Source of the DNA: an uncultured Clostridia bacterium
Lineage (GTDB): Bacteria > Bacillota > Clostridia > Peptostreptococcales > Anaerovoracaceae
Direction: 5' to 3'
Length of the DNA: 53,663 nucleotides
NCBI GenBank assembly: GCA_944386095.1
Contig: CALWZU010000098.1
Coordinates: 1 to 53,663, forward strand
Shown: positions 25,401 through 32,905 of the stretch, piece after piece
Layout: the number at the start of each line of letters is the position of its first letter
Numbering within the stretch: position 1 is the stretch's first letter
Notes under the pieces: model-generated
What the model was told of the DNA's origin: nothing
Database searches by the model: none
What the model saw: only the letters and a program-made list of their open reading frames with translations
Made by a program: the position numbers and the translations under genes

Positions 25401-28345
25401 CTGTCCAGGAGCGAAGCAGCTCTGATTATCCATCTACAGACAGGATTCTTTATACCGCCTGTTTAGAGGGGATCGTTTATGTGAACACAGGGGCGGAATA
25501 CGTTTACGTTTGGCAAAGCGGAACCGGTATTTATGAGCAAAGAGCCAGAAGCTATCAGTTTGATCTTGAAAAAGGGACCACTCAGATCGAAAAATCCTTT
25601 GGCCTTTGGACAGGCTTTGGAAATCATGGGGAATATTCCCGGATCAGCGAGGCGTTTTTCGCGATCCAGTCCAGCGTGGGAAATCCTTCCTATCACAATC
25701 AGAAGGGCAGCGAAACCATGGTCGTGCAAAAAATAAAAACCCTTCCTGTTATGCAAAATCAGTATCGCAATAAATACTTTGCTCCAAAGCAGGAGGACAG
25801 GATCCAGGTCTTGGTTGATCTGCAAAACTGGCAAAAACAGCTTTCGGAAACCTTTGATCAGGATGAAAAACAGCAGGGCGCACTCCAGGCAACCGCTTCC
25901 AAAGGGACACAGGGAAGCCTTTCCCGCACTCTTGGATTGCAGCCGGCAACCACATACTATTATGAATACCGGCAAAAAGGGACAAGAGAGGATTCTCTTG
26001 TTTTGGAGCATCAGGTGCAAAGAAAGGATCAGACGCTTTCAGAAGGAAAAGACTACAGGGTAGAAAACAGTTTTTCGGAGGATTTTAACGACAGCGCCGT
26101 CCATCCTTTTTTTGATGTCCCAGAGGAAAGGATTATCCAGGGGCGGCTTCGGGGCGGTCACAGCCAGGGCTATGGTTCCTCCAGCAAGCTGTATTCTGAC
26201 AGCAGCAGCCTTTCCTTTGAAATAGAGCCGGGAAAGCAGGGGATTTTGTCCTTTGATTATCACATTTTGCGCGACAGGGAATATGAGCTTTCCAACTATG
26301 TGTCGATCGACGGCTCACCCTGGCTTTTGCATACCCAAATAGAAAATGATAAGACCCTTCATTATACCCATCCTTATATTCTGTCCGAAGGAAAGCATAC
26401 GCTGGAAATTTTCGCGGGAGGCTATGGGAACAAAAACAGCAGTTCTTCTACCTTTATCGACAATCTCAGATTGGATTACATAAAGAGTACAGATGATGTT
26501 GAAAAAGAAGGCTTTTTACAGAAAACAGAGAATATTTCTCCTCTGGAGGATGGATGGTACCAGGTAAGGGGAAGCTTTCAGACTCCCTTTGAAGTGAATG
26601 GCTATGAAGGCATTCAGGGAGAATATATAAGCGGATCGCCGGGCGCTATACCTTTTGCGAGCCTGGATAACAGCAAAACAAACCGCAGCTACCTGGATGT
26701 AGCCCTTCCGCCGGAAAAAACCGCCGCTTATATGGCCATAGGGGTGTCCACCTCGGTAGGAAAGGATTATTCGGTTACCTATCGCAATCCCTCCCGGGAC
26801 GAAAGCTGGCGCTGCTATGGAGATGTTTCCCAGCATCCCTTTGGCATACCAAAGCAGTACCGTATCCTTATGCCATCCGAAGGGGTGAGGGATCAGGTTT
26901 CCCTGGAAGTGACCTATTCTCAGAGAAGAGGAACCAGAGGAAGCTTTACGGGGCTTGAGCTGTTTTTGGTCGATGAGATGTCTCAGACTCTGAAGGAAAG
27001 GCGTTTTTTCATCGATAAAGAACAAGGAAAGGCCTGCGGAGAAACTCAGCTGTATGAGGGAGAAAGCCGCCTTTCCCTTTTGATACCCCAGGATGAGACC
27101 GTGGAATTTCAGGATTTGAGGATCTATTGCATTAGGGAGGGCCAGGCTCAGGAGGTGCTTTTCCTTAAAATGGATGAGGCAGAGGGCCTTGAAGGCTGGG
27201 AAACAGAATCCCTTCATGTGGATTATACTTTTGATAGCAGGCAGGAGGAGAAACCGGCAATCCCCGTTTTCCAAAAAGGGGAAATGCTCGTTTATGACGT
27301 CAGCTATTACGATCATGAAGAGGATCCTTCAAAAGCCAGCTTCTGGGAATATGTCCACCAGCCTCTGCCGGGGGGCGAGCTTCATCCGGAAAGCGGGAAA
27401 ATCCTCGCAGAGCCCATAGAACGTTTTTACCTGGAGGGCAAATATACCCTGACCCACTGGCAAAGGGACGATACCACAAGAGGGAAAACAGAAGGGGGCG
27501 ATCCCCGTTATGATAAGGATTCCAATAAAGCCGTATTTACCTTTTACGTGCAGTCTCAGCCATCGGAAGGTGTGCCCTGGATCCGTTATATCAGGACTGA
27601 TCCCGCTGTTGTGGAAAAGGGAAAGCCCTATGAGATTCTCATACGCCCCGATGACGAAGAAAAGGATCCCCTGGCGCTTTCGGTAGAGCTGTATTACGAA
27701 AAGGAAAGGATCAAAACCCTGAAAAAAAAGGATATCAGAGCCTCCGGTTCCGGAGAGTATCCCGAAATTACCATGAAGGATCTGCCTCTGCCAAAGGAAG
27801 GTCTTTACACGGTGATATGCCGTATCAGCGATCAGACCGGCTCATCTGTTAAGGAGGCTGTTTTTACGGTAGCCGCCTCTTATACATCATCGGGGATGGT
27901 CCATCATACGCCTGTTTGGGATCAAAACCGGAAGCGTTACAATCTGAAACGCTTTGGCAGCACCACAGATGAGATTATGGCTTTTTCCTCCTATATCCTT
28001 AAATCCCATCCAAGGCTGAGGGGTCTTAACGTTTTTTGGTCAGGGGAAGCCTTTGTTCTTTCCGCCCAGACAGATCCCCAGGTTCAGCAGGTAAGCGTCC
28101 GGATCAGGGAGTATCCGTCCTATCAGACTTTTCTGGAAAAAGGAGCCCTTTCTCAGGAGGGGGCAAGATCGTGGAAAGGGCAGCTTTGGGAGTCGTCTAT
28201 GATCGATCTTTGGGGGAAAAATGAGCCGGAGCTTTTAACCTTTGTTTTTACCGGTATACAGGGGAAGCAGGAAAGTGTATTTGCGCAAATCCCCATCATC
28301 ATGGATACAAAGGACAGCTATTGGCAGCTGCACAGGCTCTTTTAA
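22472..28345 (+). CDS. Giant exported multidomain surface protein (1957 residues)
   Basis: Not matched to a named family. N-terminal signal or anchor (KMVSAAILLFLLFFTGGFG), then an acidic Pro/Glu linker near 240-262. Ig-like beta regions lie around 340-600. A beta-propeller-like stretch of repeated short strands is near 760-1070. A jelly-roll/MAM-like segment with FNDSAVHPFF and a closing TFIDNLRLDYI covers about 1200-1336, and an Ig-like domain about 1700-1805 (DPAVVEKGKPYEI ... GLYTVICRISDQTGSS). No C-terminal membrane helix, LPxTG or SLH. Domain edges are estimates. ATG at 22472 overlaps the SLH gene stop; 22475 or 22481 fit the AGGAAGG better. Last gene of the operon; likely the adhesin, tip or cargo of the machine. 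Confidence 0.85.
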   Translation: MMVMRGFDHLFFCRKAKMVSAAILLFLLFFTGGFGREAIKAFENPDEREAASFAPKTWYKLVTAVIFIWGQQTGGDDTWSPARPGEGVFYEKHTGYSFEHVGEGTVTRVEMYPYTPQRLDLDDEDLAITGFGGSAGAYEEQFYRYGSRQIHLKNSAVSGNRISYTWEAELKANESLMDVTELMQTEAGLAIIRDDIMGGYVPQEMQAYLDSVKILGQDVGAYLLFVPYVIEYDVLPPGGTAPEEETDPPEEEEDIQKPQEIPISATAKLSLPQKAYLGHDILAEDESVIEYENQIYGAQRAYEMGLGSGSLRFPSENPSKRERLSPSRYLLSFENTGEKTVSLRLRLKDGSVLTDEKQIQILDTPHAQGYLSGSQKENRKQLLHISVAQNPQAPVKEIQVRLICEEKGEEVTLFHKALSGGKNEKANSDHIKTRPIEACPSDEEWIYCQLPFLTKFSEKVDMKWEILARDSLGKSSVASGSFQVLPDIPPDAQIKLEPVFYREKGSDTALISVEDVSVTDSDQLSRSWSFSFDKGKTFLPLEQIENWADLSFGSGKQVQIPKEGVGEVYVRLSVKDQWTEETLEEYVSQEDYLTDQAEGKTVVDNMAPYVSFTARKAQKADFLILPQTGEEEELAEKVKEEIQKRSKQKGFDSRVYIEALPGAGEKNHFQAQLRVDTPSGYQVNWTSYEDENFIVDNQRLYKLDATWEEGVTDAYPKGPYRISAWQVMGEENEKGKEEPLWSFPFDEQLLDPSGTGEGSFYFGQDDQGLYLFLVCQGKTLVLEKEKGNLLTVLPFTVGRENYVYDQAIYSMTQEGILKISLLDGKKEIISQDPVQGSTRRFQGRIHYLTQDGSIPYMCFFDPLSGQKGRYALEESSDAPGNSSYTCGGIDSEGNFFIVRSEIQKAVSMGVFGQKGVLLKKTELNPSSNCKAAPVADESGIFTHMASAYLSSSRSSSGKRNYYTYARVYALASDKSLSVQERSSSDYPSTDRILYTACLEGIVYVNTGAEYVYVWQSGTGIYEQRARSYQFDLEKGTTQIEKSFGLWTGFGNHGEYSRISEAFFAIQSSVGNPSYHNQKGSETMVVQKIKTLPVMQNQYRNKYFAPKQEDRIQVLVDLQNWQKQLSETFDQDEKQQGALQATASKGTQGSLSRTLGLQPATTYYYEYRQKGTREDSLVLEHQVQRKDQTLSEGKDYRVENSFSEDFNDSAVHPFFDVPEERIIQGRLRGGHSQGYGSSSKLYSDSSSLSFEIEPGKQGILSFDYHILRDREYELSNYVSIDGSPWLLHTQIENDKTLHYTHPYILSEGKHTLEIFAGGYGNKNSSSSTFIDNLRLDYIKSTDDVEKEGFLQKTENISPLEDGWYQVRGSFQTPFEVNGYEGIQGEYISGSPGAIPFASLDNSKTNRSYLDVALPPEKTAAYMAIGVSTSVGKDYSVTYRNPSRDESWRCYGDVSQHPFGIPKQYRILMPSEGVRDQVSLEVTYSQRRGTRGSFTGLELFLVDEMSQTLKERRFFIDKEQGKACGETQLYEGESRLSLLIPQDETVEFQDLRIYCIREGQAQEVLFLKMDEAEGLEGWETESLHVDYTFDSRQEEKPAIPVFQKGEMLVYDVSYYDHEEDPSKASFWEYVHQPLPGGELHPESGKILAEPIERFYLEGKYTLTHWQRDDTTRGKTEGGDPRYDKDSNKAVFTFYVQSQPSEGVPWIRYIRTDPAVVEKGKPYEILIRPDDEEKDPLALSVELYYEKERIKTLKKKDIRASGSGEYPEITMKDLPLPKEGLYTVICRISDQTGSSVKEAVFTVAASYTSSGMVHHTPVWDQNRKRYNLKRFGSTTDEIMAFSSYILKSHPRLRGLNVFWSGEAFVLSAQTDPQVQQVSVRIREYPSYQTFLEKGALSQEGARSWKGQLWESSMIDLWGKNEPELLTFVFTGIQGKQESVFAQIPIIMDTKDSYWQLHRLF

Positions 28346-28380
28346 AAACAAGGAGAAGAGGGCGGTGAGATTTTCTTATT

Positions 28381-28402
28381 TGCAGGCATGCTGATGCCTG
28401 CA
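28381..28402 (+). other. Perfect hairpin after the giant-protein gene
   Basis: TGCAGGCAT and ATGCCTGCA form a perfect 9-bp stem with a 4-base loop. It lacks a following T-run, so it may be a weak terminator, an mRNA 3' stabiliser, or a protein-binding dyad. Confidence 0.5.
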
Positions 28403-28442
28403 GCAAAATTCCGTGAAAAAAAACGGGAAAGCAAAAATCCGG

Positions 28443-28471
28443 TTGAAAAGGGGGGGACAGTCTGGTATATT
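28443..28471 (+). promoter_or_regulatory. Promoter of the acyl carrier protein gene
   Basis: TTGAAA (28443-28448), 17 bases, TATATT (28466-28471), 37 bases before the ATG. Confidence 0.75.
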
Positions 28472-28507
28472 GGAAAACAGAGAAATTGAAAAGGGGAGTG
28501 ACCGGAT

Positions 28508-28735
28508 ATGATCGAGGAAATCAAAGATTACATGGTAAACAATTTTCAGATAGACAGGGACGCTATCGTTCCGGAAGCGCATCTTGCCGATGATTTAAAG
28601 CTGACCTCTCTTGATATCGTTGATATCGCCATGTATGTAGAAGATGAATACGGGATTGTGTTAGGAGAAGAGGAACTTTCCGAAGTAACCACCGTCCAAT
28701 CTTTTATCGATCTTCTGGAAAGCAGCCGGGCTTGA
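28508..28735 (+). CDS. Acyl carrier protein
   Basis: 75 residues, typical ACP length and four-helix pattern. The 4'-phosphopantetheine attachment Ser is Ser34 in LKLTSLDIVD; the usual Asp before it (DSL) is Thr. The second half has EDEYGIVLGEEELSEVTTVQSF as in standard ACPs. It stands alone between its own promoter and a strong terminator, with no fatty acid synthesis gene nearby, so it may serve a pathway other than general fatty acid synthesis. Confidence 0.92.
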   Translation: MIEEIKDYMVNNFQIDRDAIVPEAHLADDLKLTSLDIVDIAMYVEDEYGIVLGEEELSEVTTVQSFIDLLESSRA

Positions 28736-28788
28736 TTTCTGCCCTTTTGCCGGCTGTTCCATAACAATAGAAAAAAATGACGTTTTTT

Positions 28789-28820
28789 GCAGATGAAATG
28801 CTTCATCTGCTTTTTTTTTT
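28789..28820 (+). terminator. Strong intrinsic terminator after the ACP gene
   Basis: GCAGATGAA (28789-28797), loop ATGC, TTCATCTGC (28802-28810), then ten T residues. Confidence 0.95.
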
Positions 28821-28920
28821 CTGTTTTATGTGATAAAATTTAAGGAATAATTCCCCGGCGGAGGTTTTGCTTTCCGGCGGGAACAAAAGGAAGTTCGATT
28901 GATCGGATTTCACCGGAGGA

Positions 28921-30252
28921 ATGACAGTGACGCAGAAATTTTATCATATTCTTACCTTTGGCTGCCAGATGAACGAGCATGATTCGGAAATCATGGCCGC
29001 TATGCTGGAGCAAAAGCATTATGCACCTACAGAAAAAAGATCCCAGGCGGATGTTATCATCATCAATACCTGCAGCATTCGGGAAAATGCGGACAAGCGA
29101 TTTTTCGGAACCCTCGGGCAGCTGAAGAGGCTGAAAAAAGAACACCCTGAAAAAATGATCGCCTTATGCGGCTGCATGATGCAGCAGGAGCATATTACCA
29201 GGGCCATTGAGCAAAAATATCCCTGGGTAGATTTGATTTTCGGCACACATAATTTATACAGGCTCCCCGTTCTCCTGGAGAAGGCAGGGGAAGAAGAAAA
29301 ACTCTTTATGGAAGTCTGGCAGGAGCACAGAGGGATCCAGGAAGGACTTCCATCCCGCAGGAAATATCCATTTAAGGCCTTTGTCAATATTACCTATGGA
29401 TGCAATAATTTTTGCACCTATTGCATCGTTCCCTATACAAGAGGCAGAGAGCGAAGCAGAAGGCCGGAGGATATTCTCCGGGAGATCAGGGCGCTGGCGG
29501 AGGATGGGGTCAAGGAGGTCATGCTTCTTGGACAGAACGTGAATTCCTATGGTAAAGCCGACGGCTTTTCGGTGGATTTTGCAGATCTGATCCATCAGGT
29601 CAATGAAATCCCCGGGATCCAGAGGATCCGTTTTATGACCTCCCATCCAAAGGACCTTTCCGACAAGCTGATAGACGCTTTCCAAAGCTGCGAAAAGCTT
29701 TGCCGGCATATTCACCTGCCGGTGCAGGCGGGCAGCACGGAAATTCTCAGAAGGATGAACCGGCGATACACCAGGGAAGGCTATCTGGAGCTGATCCGCA
29801 AGCTGCGGGAAAAGGCGGGGGAAGACCTGGCCATTACCACCGATATTATCGTAGGATTTCCGGGAGAAACAGAAGAGGATTTTCGCATGACCCTGTCCCT
29901 TTTGGAGGAAGTAGGCTATGACGCCGCCTTTACTTTTCTATATTCTCCGAGGAAAGGAACGCCGGCGGCGGAATATCCCCACCAGGTTCCCGAACAGATC
30001 AAGCATGAGCGTTTTGAAAGAATGCGGCAGGTCCTGGATGCTTCCATGGCAAGGCGCAATAAAGCTTATGAGGGAAGACGGGTGTGGGTTCTGGTGGAAG
30101 GCCCCAGTAAAACGGACCGCACGTTGATGACCGGCAGAACCAGCTCCATGAAAATCGTGAACTTTCCCGGAAAAAGAGATTTGACAGGCAAACTGGTGCA
30201 GGTAAGGATCACTCAGGGTAAAACCTACAGCCTGATGGGAGAGGTGATCTGA
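28921..30252 (+). CDS. miaB: tRNA-2-methylthio-N6-dimethylallyladenosine synthase
   Basis: 443 residues. Methylthiotransferase that converts i6A37 to ms2i6A37 in tRNA. The N-terminal MTTase domain has the three cluster cysteines in FGCQMNEHDSE, INTCSIRENA and CGCMMQQ. The radical SAM motif is YGCNNFCTYCIVPYTRGRERSR, and a TRAM domain closes the C-terminus. The start may be GTG at 28927 rather than ATG at 28921, since CGGAGG ends one base before the ATG. mutS follows one base after the stop. Confidence 0.95.
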   Translation: MTVTQKFYHILTFGCQMNEHDSEIMAAMLEQKHYAPTEKRSQADVIIINTCSIRENADKRFFGTLGQLKRLKKEHPEKMIALCGCMMQQEHITRAIEQKYPWVDLIFGTHNLYRLPVLLEKAGEEEKLFMEVWQEHRGIQEGLPSRRKYPFKAFVNITYGCNNFCTYCIVPYTRGRERSRRPEDILREIRALAEDGVKEVMLLGQNVNSYGKADGFSVDFADLIHQVNEIPGIQRIRFMTSHPKDLSDKLIDAFQSCEKLCRHIHLPVQAGSTEILRRMNRRYTREGYLELIRKLREKAGEDLAITTDIIVGFPGETEEDFRMTLSLLEEVGYDAAFTFLYSPRKGTPAAEYPHQVPEQIKHERFERMRQVLDASMARRNKAYEGRRVWVLVEGPSKTDRTLMTGRTSSMKIVNFPGKRDLTGKLVQVRITQGKTYSLMGEVI

Positions 30253-30253
30253 C

Positions 30254-32902
30254 ATGGCGCTGACGCCAATGATGCAGCAGTATCTGCAAATCAAGGAAAA
30301 ATACCAGGATTGTATTTTGTTTTTCCGGCTTGGGGATTTTTATGAAATGTTCTTTGAAGACGCCATCGAGGCTTCAAAGGCTATGGAAGTGGCCCTGACG
30401 GGAAAGAGCTGCGGCATGGAGGAAAGAGCGCCTATGTGCGGCGTACCCTATCATGCGGCGGATACATATATTGCAAAGCTGATCGAAAAGGGATACAAGG
30501 TAGCCATCTGCGAGCAGATGGAGGATCCCGCCCAGGCAAAGGGCATCGTCAGGCGCGAGGTGATCCGGATCATCACGCCGGGAACGGTGATCAGCCAAAA
30601 TATGCTGTCGGAAAGAGAAAATAATTTTTTGGCCTGTATCTGGACGCAGGAAAAAGAAAGCGGTATTGCCTTTTGCGATCTTTCCACGGGAGAAATCCAT
30701 GCAGGGGGCGTCGGCGCCCCCCGGCAGCGTCAAAAGCTGATAGATGAGCTTGCAAAGCTTCAGCCCGCGGAGCTGCTTGCCTGCGAAACCCTTGAGGAGG
30801 AGGGCTTCCGGGAAGAATTAAAACCAGCCTGGGATGGACTGATCACTTTCCTGAAAGAGGATGACTTTCAGCAAAGAGACTGCCAGGAAACCATTTGCCG
30901 GCAGTTTGGCGTACAGTCCCTGAAGGGACTTGGGATTGAAGAAATGCCGGGCGCCGTAAAAGCTCTGGGCGCGCTTTTATCCTATCTGAAAAGGACGCAA
31001 AAGCACAGCCTGTCGCATTTCACCCACCTGGAGGTTTATGACACGGCGGGGCATATGTCTCTTGATAAAGCTACCCTTAAAAACCTTGAGCTGACAGAGA
31101 CCCTTTATGACAAAAAAACGACCGGATCCTTGCTGGGTGTTCTGGACAGGACCCTGACCGCCATGGGCGGACGAAAAATGAAGCAGTGGCTGAAGGAACC
31201 CCTAAACAGCCTTGAGCCCATTTGCCGCAGGCTGGACGCGGTGGAAGCGCTGACAGAGCAGATCCTGCTTCGAAACGATCTCAGGCAGGCTCTTGGGCAA
31301 ATTTACGATCTTGAAAGGCTTTCCGGCCGGATTGCCTGCGGCAGCGCTAACGGAAGAGATCTGCTGGCCCTTAAGCAGTCTGTGAGCGTTCTGCCGGAAA
31401 TCAGGGGCGTTCTCTCTGACTTTGAATGCGGGCTATTGAAGGACTTATATGATCAGATGGATGATCTGTCTCACATCCATCAGCTGATCGATCAGGCCAT
31501 CGTGGATGAGCCGCCCTATACGATCCGGGAAGGGGGGCTGATCGCCGCCGGATTTTCTTTACAGCTGGATCAGCTTAAAGATTCCATCCGGGAGGGGCAG
31601 CAATGGATCGCTTCTTTGGAAGCCTCGGAAAGGGAAAGGACAGGAATCAAAAATCTGAAGGTAGGATTTAACAAGGTTTTCGGCTATTATATCGAGGTCA
31701 CAAAATCCAACTATGATCTGATCCCTGAAAACTATATCCGAAAGCAGACCCTGGCCAACTGCGAACGGTTTATCACACCGGAGCTGAAGGAGGTGGAGTC
31801 AGCGGTTCTGGGGGCGGAAGCGAAAATCAATCAAATGGAATATGAGATTTTTCTTCAGATCCGCTTCCAGATAGAAAAGGATATCGCCCTGGTACAGAAA
31901 ACCTCTCTGGCTGTAGCGGAGCTGGACGTGCTGGTTTCCTTTGCGGAAACCGCCGCAAAGCTGGGATATGTAAAGCCCCAGGTCAATACCTCCGATGAAA
32001 TCCTCATTGAGCGGGGGCGGCATCCCGTGATCGAGCAAACCATCCGGGACGGGGTGTTTGTGTCAAACGATACTTACCTGGACAGACACGACAGCAGCCT
32101 TCTTCTGATCACAGGGCCCAACATGGCCGGGAAATCCACCTATATGCGGCAGACGGCTCTGATCGTTTTAATGGCTCAGGCCGGCTCCTTCGTCCCCTGT
32201 GAGAAAGCCTGCATCGGAATGGTGGACCGGATCTACACCAGGATCGGCGCCTCAGATAATCTGGCTCAGGGGCAAAGCACCTTTTATGTGGAAATGAGCG
32301 AGCTTGCTTATATCCTCAATACGGCTACGGAAAAGAGCCTGGTGATCCTGGATGAGATCGGCAGAGGCACCAGCACCTACGACGGCCTTTCCATTGCCTG
32401 GGCCTCTATCGAATATCTTTGCAAAACGAAAAAACAGGTCCGAACCCTGTTTGCCACCCATTATCATGAGCTGACCTCTTTAGAGGGGAATATAAAAGGG
32501 GTACGCAACCTGAATGTAGACGTACAGGAAGAAAACGGCGCCGTGGTCTTTCTTCATAAAATTACCCAGGGCAGCGCCAGCAGAAGCTATGGCATTCACG
32601 TGGCAAGAATCGCCGGCGTACCGAAACTGCTTTTGGAAACCGCGGAAGAAAAGCTTTCCCAGCTGGAAAAAACCTCGGTGGATCTGCAGTCTGTGGCGGG
32701 AAATACCGGCCCTGGAGATGAGGCTGCGTTAACAGATAATGCAGAAAAAGACGCCGCTGTCTCTGAAAACGCCCAGCTTTCCTTTTTTGGCTTTGCGCCC
32801 AATCCTCTTGTGGAACGGCTTAAAGGGCTGGATTTGATGAACATAACGCCTTCTCAGGCATTTCAGATATTAGAAGAGCTGCAAAAGGCGGCGAAAGGAT
32901 AA
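30254..32902 (+). CDS. mutS: DNA mismatch repair protein MutS
   Basis: 882 residues, full length. N-terminal mismatch-recognition domain with GDFYEMFFEDA (the Phe-x-Glu contact), core and clamp domains, and a C-terminal ABC ATPase with Walker A GPNMAGKSTYMRQ, signature STFYVEMSE and Walker B LVILDEIGRGTSTYDG, then FATHYHEL. It recognises mispairs and recruits MutL, encoded next. Part of the tight miaB-mutS-mutL-miaA run. Confidence 0.97.
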   Translation: MALTPMMQQYLQIKEKYQDCILFFRLGDFYEMFFEDAIEASKAMEVALTGKSCGMEERAPMCGVPYHAADTYIAKLIEKGYKVAICEQMEDPAQAKGIVRREVIRIITPGTVISQNMLSERENNFLACIWTQEKESGIAFCDLSTGEIHAGGVGAPRQRQKLIDELAKLQPAELLACETLEEEGFREELKPAWDGLITFLKEDDFQQRDCQETICRQFGVQSLKGLGIEEMPGAVKALGALLSYLKRTQKHSLSHFTHLEVYDTAGHMSLDKATLKNLELTETLYDKKTTGSLLGVLDRTLTAMGGRKMKQWLKEPLNSLEPICRRLDAVEALTEQILLRNDLRQALGQIYDLERLSGRIACGSANGRDLLALKQSVSVLPEIRGVLSDFECGLLKDLYDQMDDLSHIHQLIDQAIVDEPPYTIREGGLIAAGFSLQLDQLKDSIREGQQWIASLEASERERTGIKNLKVGFNKVFGYYIEVTKSNYDLIPENYIRKQTLANCERFITPELKEVESAVLGAEAKINQMEYEIFLQIRFQIEKDIALVQKTSLAVAELDVLVSFAETAAKLGYVKPQVNTSDEILIERGRHPVIEQTIRDGVFVSNDTYLDRHDSSLLLITGPNMAGKSTYMRQTALIVLMAQAGSFVPCEKACIGMVDRIYTRIGASDNLAQGQSTFYVEMSELAYILNTATEKSLVILDEIGRGTSTYDGLSIAWASIEYLCKTKKQVRTLFATHYHELTSLEGNIKGVRNLNVDVQEENGAVVFLHKITQGSASRSYGIHVARIAGVPKLLLETAEEKLSQLEKTSVDLQSVAGNTGPGDEAALTDNAEKDAAVSENAQLSFFGFAPNPLVERLKGLDLMNITPSQAFQILEELQKAAKG

Positions 32903-32905
32903 AGG

